Assembly: GCF_002482975.1 (NCBI RefSeq)
Contig: NZ_DLHA01000031.1
Location: forward strand, 138,247-184,247
Reading direction: 5' to 3'
DNA from: Flavobacterium sp. UBA7680
GTDB taxonomy: Bacteria; Bacteroidota; Bacteroidia; Flavobacteriales; Flavobacteriaceae
Length of the DNA: 46,001 bases
Shown: positions 34,001 to 41,532 of the stretch, piece by piece
Layout: each line of letters begins with the position of its first letter
How positions within the stretch are numbered: the stretch's first letter is position 1
Notes under the pieces: model-generated
Told to the model about the DNA's origin: nothing
Databases searched by the model: none
The model's input: the letters and a program-made list of their open reading frames with translations, nothing else
Position numbers and translations under genes: made by a program

Positions 34001-37000
34001 TTTTACAACACCAGTTACCGCAACGACAACTTATACTCTAGTTTCAGTAACCGGATCAAATACCTGCATTAGAAGTTCTGGTTTTACCCAAAATTCCGCA
34101 ACAATAACGGTTAATCCATTACCACAGGGAAGTTTAACAGCTAACGGTCCGTTTTGTGCATCAGGCTCTGGACAATTGACATTTACTGCAACAGCAGGAA
34201 CTGGGCCATACACAGTTGTTTATAAAGAAAATGGAGGAGCTGATCAAACTGCAACAGGCGTTGCAAGCGGAACTCCATTTGCTACTTTTACAACCCCAGT
34301 TACCGCAACAACAACTTATACTTTGATTTCAGTAACGGGAGCAAATACCTGTATTAGAAGTTCTGGTTTTACAACAGGCTCAGCTACAATAACAGTAAAC
34401 CCATTACCGCAAGGAAGTTTAACAGCAAACGGCTCATTTTGTGCAACAGGAGCAGGACAATTGACATTTACTGCCACATCAGGAACTGGTCCGTATACAA
34501 TAGTTTATAAAGAAAATGGAGGAGCAGATCGCACGGCTTCAGGAGTTGTAAGCGGAACTCCATTTGCAACTTTTACAACTCCGGTTACAGTAACGACGAC
34601 TTATACTCTAGTTTCAGTAACGGGAGCAAATACCTGTGCTAGAAGTTCTGGTTTTACTGGAGGTTCGGCAACAATAACAATTAACCCAATTCCAATTCCA
34701 ACATTTACAACTCAGCCCGCAGCTTCGGTTTGTGTGAATACTGATGCTACGTATACAACACAAAGCGGACAATCAAATTATGTTTGGAATGTTCCGGGAG
34801 TTTTGAATACAGATTATATTATTACCTCAGGTGATCTATCTGCATCAAGTAATACCGTAACAGTACAATGGCTGACAGCAGGAAATAAAACAGTAACTGT
34901 AGGTTATTCTTCTATAGGGTGTGCATCAAACACAAGTGCAAGTAATACTACTACAGTAACAAAAACTGAGCGTGGTGCAGTACATGGAGGAAATCATATT
35001 TGTGCAGGAGATCCAAGTCCGTTATTGACTTTAACAGATTACACCGGAACAATTGTAAGATGGGAATATGCGGAATCTATACCATATGTATGGCAGCCTT
35101 TTGCAAATACATCTAATACTTTTCAGCCAGGAGTATTAACAACAAGTACCAGTTACAGAGCTGTAGTTAAAAATGGAACTTGCCCTGAAGAATTTGCTAT
35201 AGAAACAAGAATTGATGTGGAGCCAAAACCATCTACACCAATATTGGCAATTATTACACAGCCAACTTGTGTTAATCCAAACGGAAGTGTACATCTGACA
35301 GGTTTACTGGCATCACCAAATTGGACAATTACGCAAAACGGAACAGTTTCTCAAACCTATACTTCATCAGGAACTAGTTATACCATAACAAATCTAGCTC
35401 CCGGAAATTATACTTTTACAATACATGATATAAATATCTGCCCTTCTTTACCCACTATTAATCTGGAGATAAAAGCTCCAATTACAAATATTTGGAATGG
35501 TACAAGCTGGTCAAAAGGAAGTCCTCCGATAGTTACAGATGCTGTTCGGTTTTCGGGTAATTATTCTACCACTGGTGATTTGAGCGGCTGCTCTTGTGTT
35601 GTTGATCCTGGTGCCAATGTTACAGTAAATTCTAATCATACCTTAACGATTACCAATTCTGTTAACAATAATGGAGGTTTACTGACTTTTGAAAATAATG
35701 CGAGTTTAATGCAGGTTAATAATGTTGTAAATACAGGGAATATTATATATAAACGAAATACTACACCAGTTCGAAGATATGATTTTACCTATTGGTCTTC
35801 GCCAATTGTACGCACACCGCCTTATACATTGCACGACTTGTCACCAAACACATTAGCCGATAAATACTATAATCATAGTGCGATTACCGGATGGATAATA
35901 AATTATAACGGAACGATGGAAATGAGCCCGGGATCTGGCTATATTGTTAGAGCACCTCAGAATTTCGATATCACCGCTCCTTCAGTTTATAATTCATTTT
36001 TAGAAGGAGTTCCTAATAATGGTACAATTACCGTCCCTTTATTAGCCGCAGAGAAATCTCACTTGCTTGGTAATCCATATCCTTCGGCAATATATGCGGA
36101 TCAATTTATTTTTGATAATGCTGCCAATTTATATGGAACATTATATTTTTGGACTCATAATTCTGCGCCAAGCAGCTCTGTTCCCGGTGATGCTCAATTT
36201 AATTACAATAGCGATGATTATGCTATTTATAATTTAACAGGAAGTACAAGTGTAGGCGGCATGACTGGAAATGGAGCAGGAACGCCCGGAAACCAAAATC
36301 CTCCTTTGGGATATATTGCAGCTGGTCAGGCCTTCTTTGTAAAAGCAAAAAGTACTGGAAATGCTGTTTTTACAAATTCAATGAGAGTTCCCGGAAATAA
36401 CAGCCAGTTTTTTAAGACAGCAGAAAGCAGTAAAGAAGCGATTGAAAAACACAGAGTCTGGCTTAATATGACAAATACTCAAGGACTTTTTAAACAACTG
36501 TTAGTAGGATATGTAGAAGGGGCAACCAATACTTGGGACAATAATTACGATGGAGTTACTATAAACGGAAATATATATGTAGATTTTTATAGTATTAATG
36601 AAGGAAGAAAATTAACAGTTCAAGGGCGTGCCATACCTTTTCAGGAGACTGATGTTGTTCCTTTAGGATACAGATCTGGAATTGAAGGAGAATTTTCAAT
36701 AGCAATAGATCATTCAGATGGTGATTTAGCAAATCGTGCTATTTATTTAGAAGATAAATGGAACAATACAACACATAATCTGCAAACAGGTAAATATACT
36801 TTTACTACGTCAATAGGAACCTTTTTAGACCGTTTTGTTTTGAAATATGCTGCAGTAAATTTAGGAGTTGATGATTTTGAAAATCAGGAAAACAATCTTT
36901 TTGTTTCGGTTAAGAATAAAAACATTAAAGTGAATTCAACACATGATTTTATAAAAGAAGTTTCCATTTTTGATATTTCTGGAAAATTGATTTACAACAA

Positions 37001-37121
37001 TAAAAAGATTGAAAATGCAGAATTACAGATTCCAAATCTGCAGTCAGGAGATCAGGTTTTGATTGTGAAAGTGGCTTTGGAAAACGGAAAAACAACAACC
37101 AGAAAAATTACGTTTCATTAA
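31038..37121 (+). CDS. Protein E: T9SS-secreted protein with glycine-rich domain and eight identical-length repeats
   Basis: 2027 residues, the largest product in the window. A long N-terminal region of about 50 residues has two hydrophobic patches and ends SLWAQ; no internal start codon exists to shorten it. A glycine-rich domain (about 65-260, opening VVPAGVTLMDVQAWGGGG) resembles that of protein B. Ig-like domains lead to eight repeats of exactly 95 residues (457-1216), each with GPYT-[IV]-VYKENGG and two Cys (GPFC, NTC; GSFC in copy 8). More Ig-like domains follow, then the W-N-G module at about 1486, TFENNASLMQ near 1550, YWSSPIV and HDLSPNTLADKY, and a type C T9SS signal. Likely a long, rigid extracellular fibre or adhesin. 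Confidence 0.9.
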   Translation: MKKKLPIFLILPQFFIRCFSLCNECQENFLSKKIKLSLLFSFFCFSLWAQPPHTLTANGTIVVPAGVTLMDVQAWGGGGAGGGAGGSGLLEGRSGSGGGGGAYARSNITVVASNTLNVVVAGTVAGTVNNGAAGGHSTITGFEGIIYAAGGAGGLANNAGGAPAGGAGGSTAASFGTTKAAGEAGGAGGNVLAALLLSSGKGGNGASPGGGLGGASVPSLVLGTAVGNPGTAPGGGGSGSMSSALAAAQPGGSGAHGQVIVTYTCPTYSITGISAVNVCSNLGTTSVVTLTSSAASLPTGTYTVTYSRSLPNATGLTATMTVTTAGTGTFTAVGLNTVGTSNITVTNLTSGVCSSNISASNVTTVTIFAPSAGGTVAGGTTICAGATSAALSLTGETGTIQKWQYSIAPFSTWTDIANTTNTYTSGPLSETTQFRAVVQNGVCTAANSIATTVTVNPLPQGTLSANGPFCVTGSGFLTFTATAGAGPYTVVYKENGGADRTASGVVSGTPFATFTTPVTATTTYTLVSVTGANTCFRSSGFTGNTATITINPLPQGNLIANGPFCATGSGFLTFTATAGTGPYTVVYKENGGADRTASGVVSGTPFAAFTPTVTATTTYTLISVTGSNTCIRSSGFTTGSATITVNPLPQGSLTANGPFCETGAGQLTFTATSGAGPYTIVYKENGGADRTATGVVSGTPFATFTTPVITTTTYTLVSVTDANTCIRSSGFTQNSAAITVNPLPQGSLTANGPFCETGAGQLTFTATAGTGPYTVVYKENGGIDRTATGVVSGTPFATFTTPVTATTTYTLVSVTGANTCIRSSGFTTGSATITVNPLPQGSLTANGPFCATGSGLLTFTATAGTGPYTIVYKENGGANQTASGVVSGTPFATFTTPVIATTTYTLVSVTGSNTCIRSSGFTTGSATITVNPLPQGSLTANGPFCVTGSGQLTFTATAGTGPYTIVYKENGGADQTAAGVVSGTPFATFTTPVTATTTYTLVSVTGSNTCIRSSGFTQNSATITVNPLPQGSLTANGPFCASGSGQLTFTATAGTGPYTVVYKENGGADQTATGVASGTPFATFTTPVTATTTYTLISVTGANTCIRSSGFTTGSATITVNPLPQGSLTANGSFCATGAGQLTFTATSGTGPYTIVYKENGGADRTASGVVSGTPFATFTTPVTVTTTYTLVSVTGANTCARSSGFTGGSATITINPIPIPTFTTQPAASVCVNTDATYTTQSGQSNYVWNVPGVLNTDYIITSGDLSASSNTVTVQWLTAGNKTVTVGYSSIGCASNTSASNTTTVTKTERGAVHGGNHICAGDPSPLLTLTDYTGTIVRWEYAESIPYVWQPFANTSNTFQPGVLTTSTSYRAVVKNGTCPEEFAIETRIDVEPKPSTPILAIITQPTCVNPNGSVHLTGLLASPNWTITQNGTVSQTYTSSGTSYTITNLAPGNYTFTIHDINICPSLPTINLEIKAPITNIWNGTSWSKGSPPIVTDAVRFSGNYSTTGDLSGCSCVVDPGANVTVNSNHTLTITNSVNNNGGLLTFENNASLMQVNNVVNTGNIIYKRNTTPVRRYDFTYWSSPIVRTPPYTLHDLSPNTLADKYYNHSAITGWIINYNGTMEMSPGSGYIVRAPQNFDITAPSVYNSFLEGVPNNGTITVPLLAAEKSHLLGNPYPSAIYADQFIFDNAANLYGTLYFWTHNSAPSSSVPGDAQFNYNSDDYAIYNLTGSTSVGGMTGNGAGTPGNQNPPLGYIAAGQAFFVKAKSTGNAVFTNSMRVPGNNSQFFKTAESSKEAIEKHRVWLNMTNTQGLFKQLLVGYVEGATNTWDNNYDGVTINGNIYVDFYSINEGRKLTVQGRAIPFQETDVVPLGYRSGIEGEFSIAIDHSDGDLANRAIYLEDKWNNTTHNLQTGKYTFTTSIGTFLDRFVLKYAAVNLGVDDFENQENNLFVSVKNKNIKVNSTHDFIKEVSIFDISGKLIYNNKKIENAELQIPNLQSGDQVLIVKVALENGKTTTRKITFH
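32406..34685 (+). repeat. Eight tandem 285-bp repeats in gene E
   Basis: Unit starts (codons for P-L-P-Q-G) fall at 32406, 32691, 32976, 33261, 33546, 33831, 34116 and 34401, and the region after the last begins at 34686: every interval is exactly 285 bp with no indel. Linkers (TTGSA, TQNSA, TTGSA in units 2-4 and again in 5-7) suggest that a three-unit block of 855 bp was duplicated. Confidence 0.97.
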
Positions 37122-37143
37122 AATTATAAATTCAAATAAAAAT

Positions 37144-37181
37144 CCGGCTGCAAAATTAATTCTGCAGCCGGCTTTTTATTT
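37144..37181. terminator. Terminator between gene E and the cupin-like gene
   Basis: CCGGCTGCA (37144-37152) and TGCAGCCGG (37163-37171) pair perfectly around a 10-base loop, followed by CTTTTTATTTTT. Convergent genes on both sides may share it. Confidence 0.9.
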
Positions 37182-37184
37182 TTC

Positions 37185-38051
37185 TTAAGCACTCTTTCGA
37201 AGGTTTTCATGCGTGTTTTGAATTGCTTTTTCATTTTTGTAGTCAATCCATTTCTGTCCTTTGAATTTTCGCATCATAATATCAAAATGACGCATAATCA
37301 AAACATTGTACGCTGCTCTAGATAAATTCGCAATGTTTCTGGGAAAAGCCCGCAGACTCATCGAAAATCCCGGAGTCAAATATTTCATATAATGCCAGTA
37401 ACCTTCGGGCATATATAACATTTCTCCATGTTTAAGATTAGTAATATATCCTTCAGCATTTTTAAGCGCAGGAAATTTTTCATAATCAGGATTATCAAAA
37501 TCAATGTCTTCCCTCGAAATCAAAGCATGCGGAACCTTGTACATATACTTTGACTGGTTTGGTGCGAAAATCATGCATTGTTTTTCGCCGTGAAAGTGAA
37601 AATGCAGAATGTTTGAGTAATCAATATCGTAATGCATAAATACTCTGGCGTTTTCGCCACCAAAAAATAACATCGGTAATTGCTTAACAAGTTTTAGTCC
37701 AATATCCGGCCATAAGAAATCATTTTTCAATCGTGGCACTTGTTTCATTAAGTTGTAAAGAAAAATGCGGTAATTGGTAGGTTTTGATTCTAAAAGGTTG
37801 ATATAATCGCTCATTTTCATTGTCATATGAGCTTCATTAAAACCTTCTTCATGGTTTACTGGTCGATCATCATACAAAGGAACCGTAATATCACCGGCAA
37901 TATCATTAATATAAGATAATTTCCATTTTTGATAAGCGGGCCAGTCTTCAGTTAGTTCTTCAACAACAACCGGAATTTGCTTTTTTACATATTGGGAAAT
38001 AAAATCTTCCTTAGAGATTTTTTTAACCCTTTGGATTTGTTTTAACTTCAT
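37185..38051 (-). CDS. Cupin-like / JmjC-fold protein, putative Fe(II)/2-oxoglutarate hydroxylase
   Basis: 288 residues with the double-stranded beta-helix motifs of the Cupin_8 / JmjC-like group. The likely iron ligands are His140 and Asp142 (MHYDIDYSNILHFHFHG) and His220 (MPEGYWHYM). PVVVEEL near the N-terminus and GEKQCMIFAP are usual for the family. Related enzymes hydroxylate protein or small-molecule substrates using 2-oxoglutarate; the substrate here is unknown. It lies 81 bp downstream of bioB on the same strand, but a strong hairpin between them suggests separate or attenuated transcription. The ATG start is unambiguous. Confidence 0.85.
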   Translation of the reverse strand: MKLKQIQRVKKISKEDFISQYVKKQIPVVVEELTEDWPAYQKWKLSYINDIAGDITVPLYDDRPVNHEEGFNEAHMTMKMSDYINLLESKPTNYRIFLYNLMKQVPRLKNDFLWPDIGLKLVKQLPMLFFGGENARVFMHYDIDYSNILHFHFHGEKQCMIFAPNQSKYMYKVPHALISREDIDFDNPDYEKFPALKNAEGYITNLKHGEMLYMPEGYWHYMKYLTPGFSMSLRAFPRNIANLSRAAYNVLIMRHFDIMMRKFKGQKWIDYKNEKAIQNTHENLRKSA

Positions 38052-38061
38052 TTTTATAAAT

Positions 38062-38098
38062 AAAAAAATTGCTTATAACTCTGTGTCATAAGCAATTT
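38062..38098 (-). terminator. Terminator downstream of bioB
   Basis: AAATTGCTTAT (38066-38076) and ATAAGCAATTT (38088-38098) pair perfectly; on the minus strand the hairpin is followed by a run of T. Confidence 0.8.
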
Positions 38099-38132
38099 AA
38101 AAAATTTTATTGAAGTTTTTTAACTCTTTTAC

Positions 38133-39221
38133 CTAAATTTTTGATTTGATCGAAGCTTCAACGTTTCTTTCAATTGTATGTCCGGGTCTAGTCCATCTAG
38201 GTTTTTCTCCTAAAGAATTAAATTGAGAATCAGCAGCTTCAATTGTTTTTGGCTGCGAAACTTTTATAAAAGGCTTTTGCGGAATCAATCCTAACATTTC
38301 AAACATCTTCATATCTTCACTAACATCAGGGTTTGGAGTAGTCAATAATTTATCTCCTGCAAAAATTGAATTTGCCCCTGCAAAAAAGCACATTGCCTGA
38401 CCTTCACGAGTCATGTTCGTTCTTCCGGCAGATAAACGAACCTGAGTTTCCGGCATTACAATTCTGGTTGTAGCAACCATACGAATCATTTCCCAGATTT
38501 CAACCGGTTTTTCTTCTTCCATCGGAGTTCCTTCAACAGCAACTAAAGCGTTAATAGGAACAGATTCCGGCTGCGGATTTAAAGTTGAAAGCGCAACAAG
38601 CATTCCGGCTCTGTCTTCAATACTTTCTCCCATTCCAATAATTCCACCGCTGCAAACCGTAACATTTGTTTTACGAACATTTTCGATAGTTTGTAAACGG
38701 TCTTCAAAACCGCGGGTAGAAATTACATCTTTATAATATTCTTCAGAAGTATCTAAATTATGATTGTAAGCATATAAACCAGCTTCGGCTAAACGCTGTG
38801 CCTGATTTTCAGTAAGCATACCTAAAGTACAGCAAACTTCCATATCAAGTTTATTGATCGTACGAACCATTTCTAAAACCTGATCAAACTCTTCGCCATC
38901 TTTTACATTTCTCCAGGCAGCTCCCATACAAACGCGGGAAGATCCGCTGGATTTAGCTCTTAAAGCCTGAGCTTTTACGTGGCTCACCGTCATTAAGTCA
39001 TTTCCTTCAACTCCGGTATTATACCTTGCAGCTTGTGGGCAATAACCACAATCTTCAGGACATCCGCCTGTTTTTATTGATAATAAAGTAGAAACCTGAA
39101 CGACGTTTGGATCGTGTTTTTGTCTGTGAATTGTTGCAGCTTCATAAAGCAAATCCATTAGTGGTTTATTATAGATTGCTATTATTTCGTCTTTTGTCCA
39201 ATTGTGTTTTGTTATGCTCAT
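38133..39221 (-). CDS. bioB: Biotin synthase
   Basis: Radical SAM enzyme that inserts sulfur into dethiobiotin, the final biotin step. The 4Fe-4S binding CxxxCxxC is Cys54, Cys58 and Cys61 (TGGCPEDCGYCPQAARY). The 2Fe-2S region residues are present in VCMGAAWRNV, EVCCTLGML and VCSGGIIGMGE, with Arg in RLSAGRTNM. The product is 362 residues. The frame stays open to an ATG at 39335, but that codon lies in the terminator of the upstream gene and upstream of the likely promoter; the ATG at 39221 (MSITKHNWTKDEI) is the conserved start. It lies about 28 kb from the other biotin genes and on the opposite strand. Confidence 0.97.
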   Translation of the reverse strand: MSITKHNWTKDEIIAIYNKPLMDLLYEAATIHRQKHDPNVVQVSTLLSIKTGGCPEDCGYCPQAARYNTGVEGNDLMTVSHVKAQALRAKSSGSSRVCMGAAWRNVKDGEEFDQVLEMVRTINKLDMEVCCTLGMLTENQAQRLAEAGLYAYNHNLDTSEEYYKDVISTRGFEDRLQTIENVRKTNVTVCSGGIIGMGESIEDRAGMLVALSTLNPQPESVPINALVAVEGTPMEEEKPVEIWEMIRMVATTRIVMPETQVRLSAGRTNMTREGQAMCFFAGANSIFAGDKLLTTPNPDVSEDMKMFEMLGLIPQKPFIKVSQPKTIEAADSQFNSLGEKPRWTRPGHTIERNVEASIKSKI

Positions 39222-39244
39222 GGATACAATTTTTTTTGAAGTTT

Positions 39245-39286
39245 TAAAAGTAATTAAATTGTAGTAACCAACAACACTGATTGTTG
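39245..39286 (-). promoter_or_regulatory. Candidate bioB promoter with overlapping palindrome
   Basis: On the minus strand, TTG (39272-39274), 19 bases, then TACTTTTA (39245-39252), one base off TAnnTTTG, 23 bases before the bioB ATG. The palindrome CAACAA-CACTGA-TTGTTG (39269-39286) covers the -33 element and would suit a repressor such as BirA or another biotin regulator, though no known operator consensus is matched. Confidence 0.4.
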
Positions 39287-39318
39287 TAATTGAATATTTG
39301 GCAAGTCTTTTAAAAAAG

Positions 39319-39368
39319 AAGCGCTCAAAAATCATAAAATTATAGGTTTTTATGATTTTTGAGCGCTT
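39319..39368 (-). terminator. Long hairpin terminator after the 39394-39831 gene
   Basis: Perfect 21-bp arms (39319-39339 and 39348-39368; outer part AAGCGCTCAAAAATCATA) around an 8-base loop. On the minus strand it ends the upstream membrane-protein gene just before the bioB promoter. Confidence 0.85.
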
Positions 39369-39393
39369 AAATGGTTGTTTTTATTTTGAATAA

Positions 39394-39831
39394 TTAATCG
39401 GCTGCATATTTATTGTTCCAATATAACATCATCATTAAGGTAACAATTACCGATGAAGCGAGCCCTTCAAAAAGCAGACAAATACAATAAGTTGGTACAG
39501 AAGGATTTCCTCCAAACATAAAAGTTTTGGATAAAGTTTCTACATAAGCATCCCCGCCTCGGGCATAACTGTAAACCAATAATCCAAAAACACTCAATGC
39601 AACACCAACAACAGAAGTTGTAATTGCAGAAACTGCATTTGATACAAAACTCGTTTCCCCTTCATGAAGATTCATTACCATTGTTCTGTTTACGCCATAA
39701 AATATAAAAAATACATTCAGCGTACGCAGGTAAAACAAATCTGCTAAACCTAATACATTCATCAATAAAAAATAAATGCCAATTCCGAGGAATATTAAAA
39801 AACCGTTTGTTATTTCTTTAGGTAATTTCAT
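39394..39831 (-). CDS. Hypothetical four-helix membrane protein
   Basis: 145 residues with about four hydrophobic segments (roughly 9-29, 33-50, 66-90 and 112-138) separated by short loops; a hydrophilic loop follows residue 51 (HEGETSF). It reads as a small integral inner-membrane protein; no family or catalytic motif is recognised. It is upstream of bioB on the same strand, separated from it by a strong terminator, so a link to biotin is not implied. The ATG at 39831 precedes a typical short polar N-terminus. Confidence 0.7.
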   Translation of the reverse strand: MKLPKEITNGFLIFLGIGIYFLLMNVLGLADLFYLRTLNVFFIFYGVNRTMVMNLHEGETSFVSNAVSAITTSVVGVALSVFGLLVYSYARGGDAYVETLSKTFMFGGNPSVPTYCICLLFEGLASSVIVTLMMMLYWNNKYAAD

Positions 39832-39984
39832 AGTGGTTATTTTTAAAGAAGTTAATAGTAAATGTTTGGGAAACAGAGTCCTATATCAAATTTACTAAAA
39901 AAATAACTACGATGATCTAAAATTGGTAAAATGTTATGTATGAGGAATAATGTTCAGAAAAAAGAATTCTTTTCTTGAAATAGG

Positions 39985-40380
39985 TGAAGTCCTTACAGGA
40001 CATTAATGCAGGTGCGGTATTTTTTTTTGTTACCGATGTTTAACTCCTAACGGAGTACGTTTTAAGAAGTTTTATATTGATAAAAACCAGATTAGTTATT
40101 TTTACAACACATTTTTAGCCCCAAACAAATCATATCTCGTAGAGATTTAATATCGGTAGAAAATTATTGTAAGCGATTCCATTTTGTTCCGTAGGAACTA
40201 TATATTTGTTGATGTTTAACTCTTAAAGGAATATATTAAGATTTATAATAATGGAAATAAGATACGTCATGTTTGCAGCTTATTTTTAATCCCTATAGAA
40301 TATATCTCGTAGAGATTTTATATCGGTAGAATATAATTTTCAAGTATTTATTTTGTCCCGTAGGGACTATACATATTGTA
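39985..40380. repeat. Array of short palindromic intergenic repeats
   Basis: The 570-bp gap 39832-40401 has no supported gene. It holds alternating small palindromes. CTCGTAGAG followed by ATATCGGTAGA occurs at about 40136-40160 and 40306-40330, 170 bp apart. TTCCGTAGGAACTATA at 40188-40203 is matched by CCCGTAGGGACTATA at 40357-40371. GATGTTTAACTCC-TAACGGAG near 40035 is matched by a decayed GATGTTTAACTCTTAAAGGA at 40211-40230. GTCCTTACAGGAC lies near 39989. CCGTAGGGA and TATCGGTAGA elements are familiar from Bacteroidota intergenic regions. Confidence 0.75.
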
Positions 40381-40401
40381 ATTATATCAATCGAAATATA
40401 A

Positions 40402-41334
40402 TTATTGAAACTTACTTACAAAATTTAAAGAATCCTGTTTGTCTTGATTTAATTGAGCTTTCATTAAATCAATTGAACCGAATTTTTGTTCTCCGCGAAG
40501 ATATTGCAATAATGAAACCTCAATTTTTTTGCCATAAATATCAGCATCAAAATCAAAAAGGTTTACTTCAATAGTTTGTTTTTGGCCATTCACAGTTGGA
40601 TTGAAACCGATATTCATCATTCCGAAAACTTCTAAATCATCAATCAAAGCTTTCACAACATAAACACCATTTTTCGGTATTAACTTATATTCCTCTTCAA
40701 TTTGAATATTTGCCGTTGGAAAACCTATTGTTCTTCCTAACTGTTTTCCTTTTACAACTTCACCGCTCAAAAAATAGTCATAGCCTAAATATTCATTGGC
40801 TAATTCCATATTTCCTTCATCTAAAGCTTTTCTGATCTTGGTAGAACTGACAGAAACATCTTGTATTTCTTCTGCAGAAATTTGTTCCACTTCAAAACCA
40901 TATTCAGCACCAAAAGCAATTAAATTATCAATATTGGCCGTTCTGTTTCTTCCAAAACGATGATCGTGACCAATAATTATTTTTTGAATATGAAACTGAT
41001 TAACTAAAATAGTGCTGACAAATTCTTCGGCAGTTAATCTTGAGAAACTTTCATTAAACGGATGAATAACTAAATTTTCAATTCCGGTTGCTTCTAAAAG
41101 TTTTGTTTTTTCAGCAATAGTATTCAGCAGTTTTATTTCTGATTTTTCTTGTAAAACCATTCTCGGATGCGGAAAAAATGTAAGTACTAAACTTTCGTAT
41201 TTGCCATTTTCCGTGTTTTGAGTAATTCTTTCCAGAATTTTTTTATGACCAATATGTACGCCATCAAAAGTACCAAGAGTCAAAATTGTTTTCTTGGTCG
41301 AATGGAAATCGTTTATAGAATGAAAGAGCTTCAA
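40402..41334 (-). CDS. ribF: Bifunctional riboflavin kinase / FAD synthetase
   Basis: Makes FMN from riboflavin and ATP, then FAD from FMN and ATP. The N-terminal nucleotidyltransferase domain shows TLGTFDGVHIGH (20-30), TFFPHPRMVL, GHDHRFGRNR and VSSTKIRKAL. The C-terminal riboflavin kinase domain (about 185-305) shows GRTIGFPTANI, KNGVYVV and MNIGFNPTVNG, then IEVNLFDFDADIYG. The length of 310 residues is normal. The start is TTG at 41334, directly before the conserved KLFHSIND; no ATG is available near it. The leader is short, and no FMN riboswitch is visible upstream. Confidence 0.97.
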   Translation of the reverse strand: MKLFHSINDFHSTKKTILTLGTFDGVHIGHKKILERITQNTENGKYESLVLTFFPHPRMVLQEKSEIKLLNTIAEKTKLLEATGIENLVIHPFNESFSRLTAEEFVSTILVNQFHIQKIIIGHDHRFGRNRTANIDNLIAFGAEYGFEVEQISAEEIQDVSVSSTKIRKALDEGNMELANEYLGYDYFLSGEVVKGKQLGRTIGFPTANIQIEEEYKLIPKNGVYVVKALIDDLEVFGMMNIGFNPTVNGQKQTIEVNLFDFDADIYGKKIEVSLLQYLRGEQKFGSIDLMKAQLNQDKQDSLNFVSKFQ

Positions 41335-41355
41335 AACAAATTATTTAAGATGCTG

Positions 41356-41363
41356 CAAATTTA
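41356..41363 (-). promoter_or_regulatory. Candidate -7 element of ribF (TAAATTTG, minus strand)
   Basis: Perfect TAnnTTTG on the minus strand, ending 21 bases before the ribF TTG start. No TTG at the expected -33 spacing. Confidence 0.4.
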
Positions 41364-41501
41364 TACTATCTATTTTAAATTTTGTACTAAGGGCAATTGA
41401 TTTTTTAGGAACATTATGTTTCTTTTGTCGAAAAAATCACGGATTCGTCGACTAAAAAACGTTAAATGTCGTTTAGATGTAAGAATTTGATTTAATTCGA
41501 C

Positions 41502-41509
41502 TAAATTTG
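41502..41509 (+). promoter_or_regulatory. Candidate -7 element of the metalloprotease gene (TAAATTTG)
   Basis: Perfect TAnnTTTG, 23 bases before the ATG at 41533. The nearest TTTG upstream (41486-41489) is too close for a normal -33. Confidence 0.4.
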
Positions 41510-41532
41510 ATTTCATAAAAATATCACTCAGC

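Noticed and set aside
32406..34685. Possible CRISPR array because of regular repeats
   Set aside because: The period is 285 bp, the whole unit is coding and in frame, and there are no short repeats with unique spacers and no cas genes.
39222..39335. N-terminal extension of BioB to the ATG at 39335
   Set aside because: The ATG lies within a 21-bp terminator hairpin and the extension covers the likely promoter; BioB proteins start at the MSITK position.
39985..40380. Possible CRISPR array or tRNA cluster in the 570-bp gap
   Set aside because: The repeats are short palindromes at 170-bp spacing without spacer structure, and no tRNA cloverleaf or CCA-type acceptor stem could be drawn.
40353..40574. 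Plus-strand 73-codon open frame overlapping the ribF 3' end
   Set aside because: It runs across the palindromic repeat into antisense ribF and has no recognisable domain.
41335..41532. Possible FMN riboswitch upstream of ribF
   Set aside because: The candidate -7 element leaves only about 20 bases of leader, and no RFN-type conserved boxes are visible.
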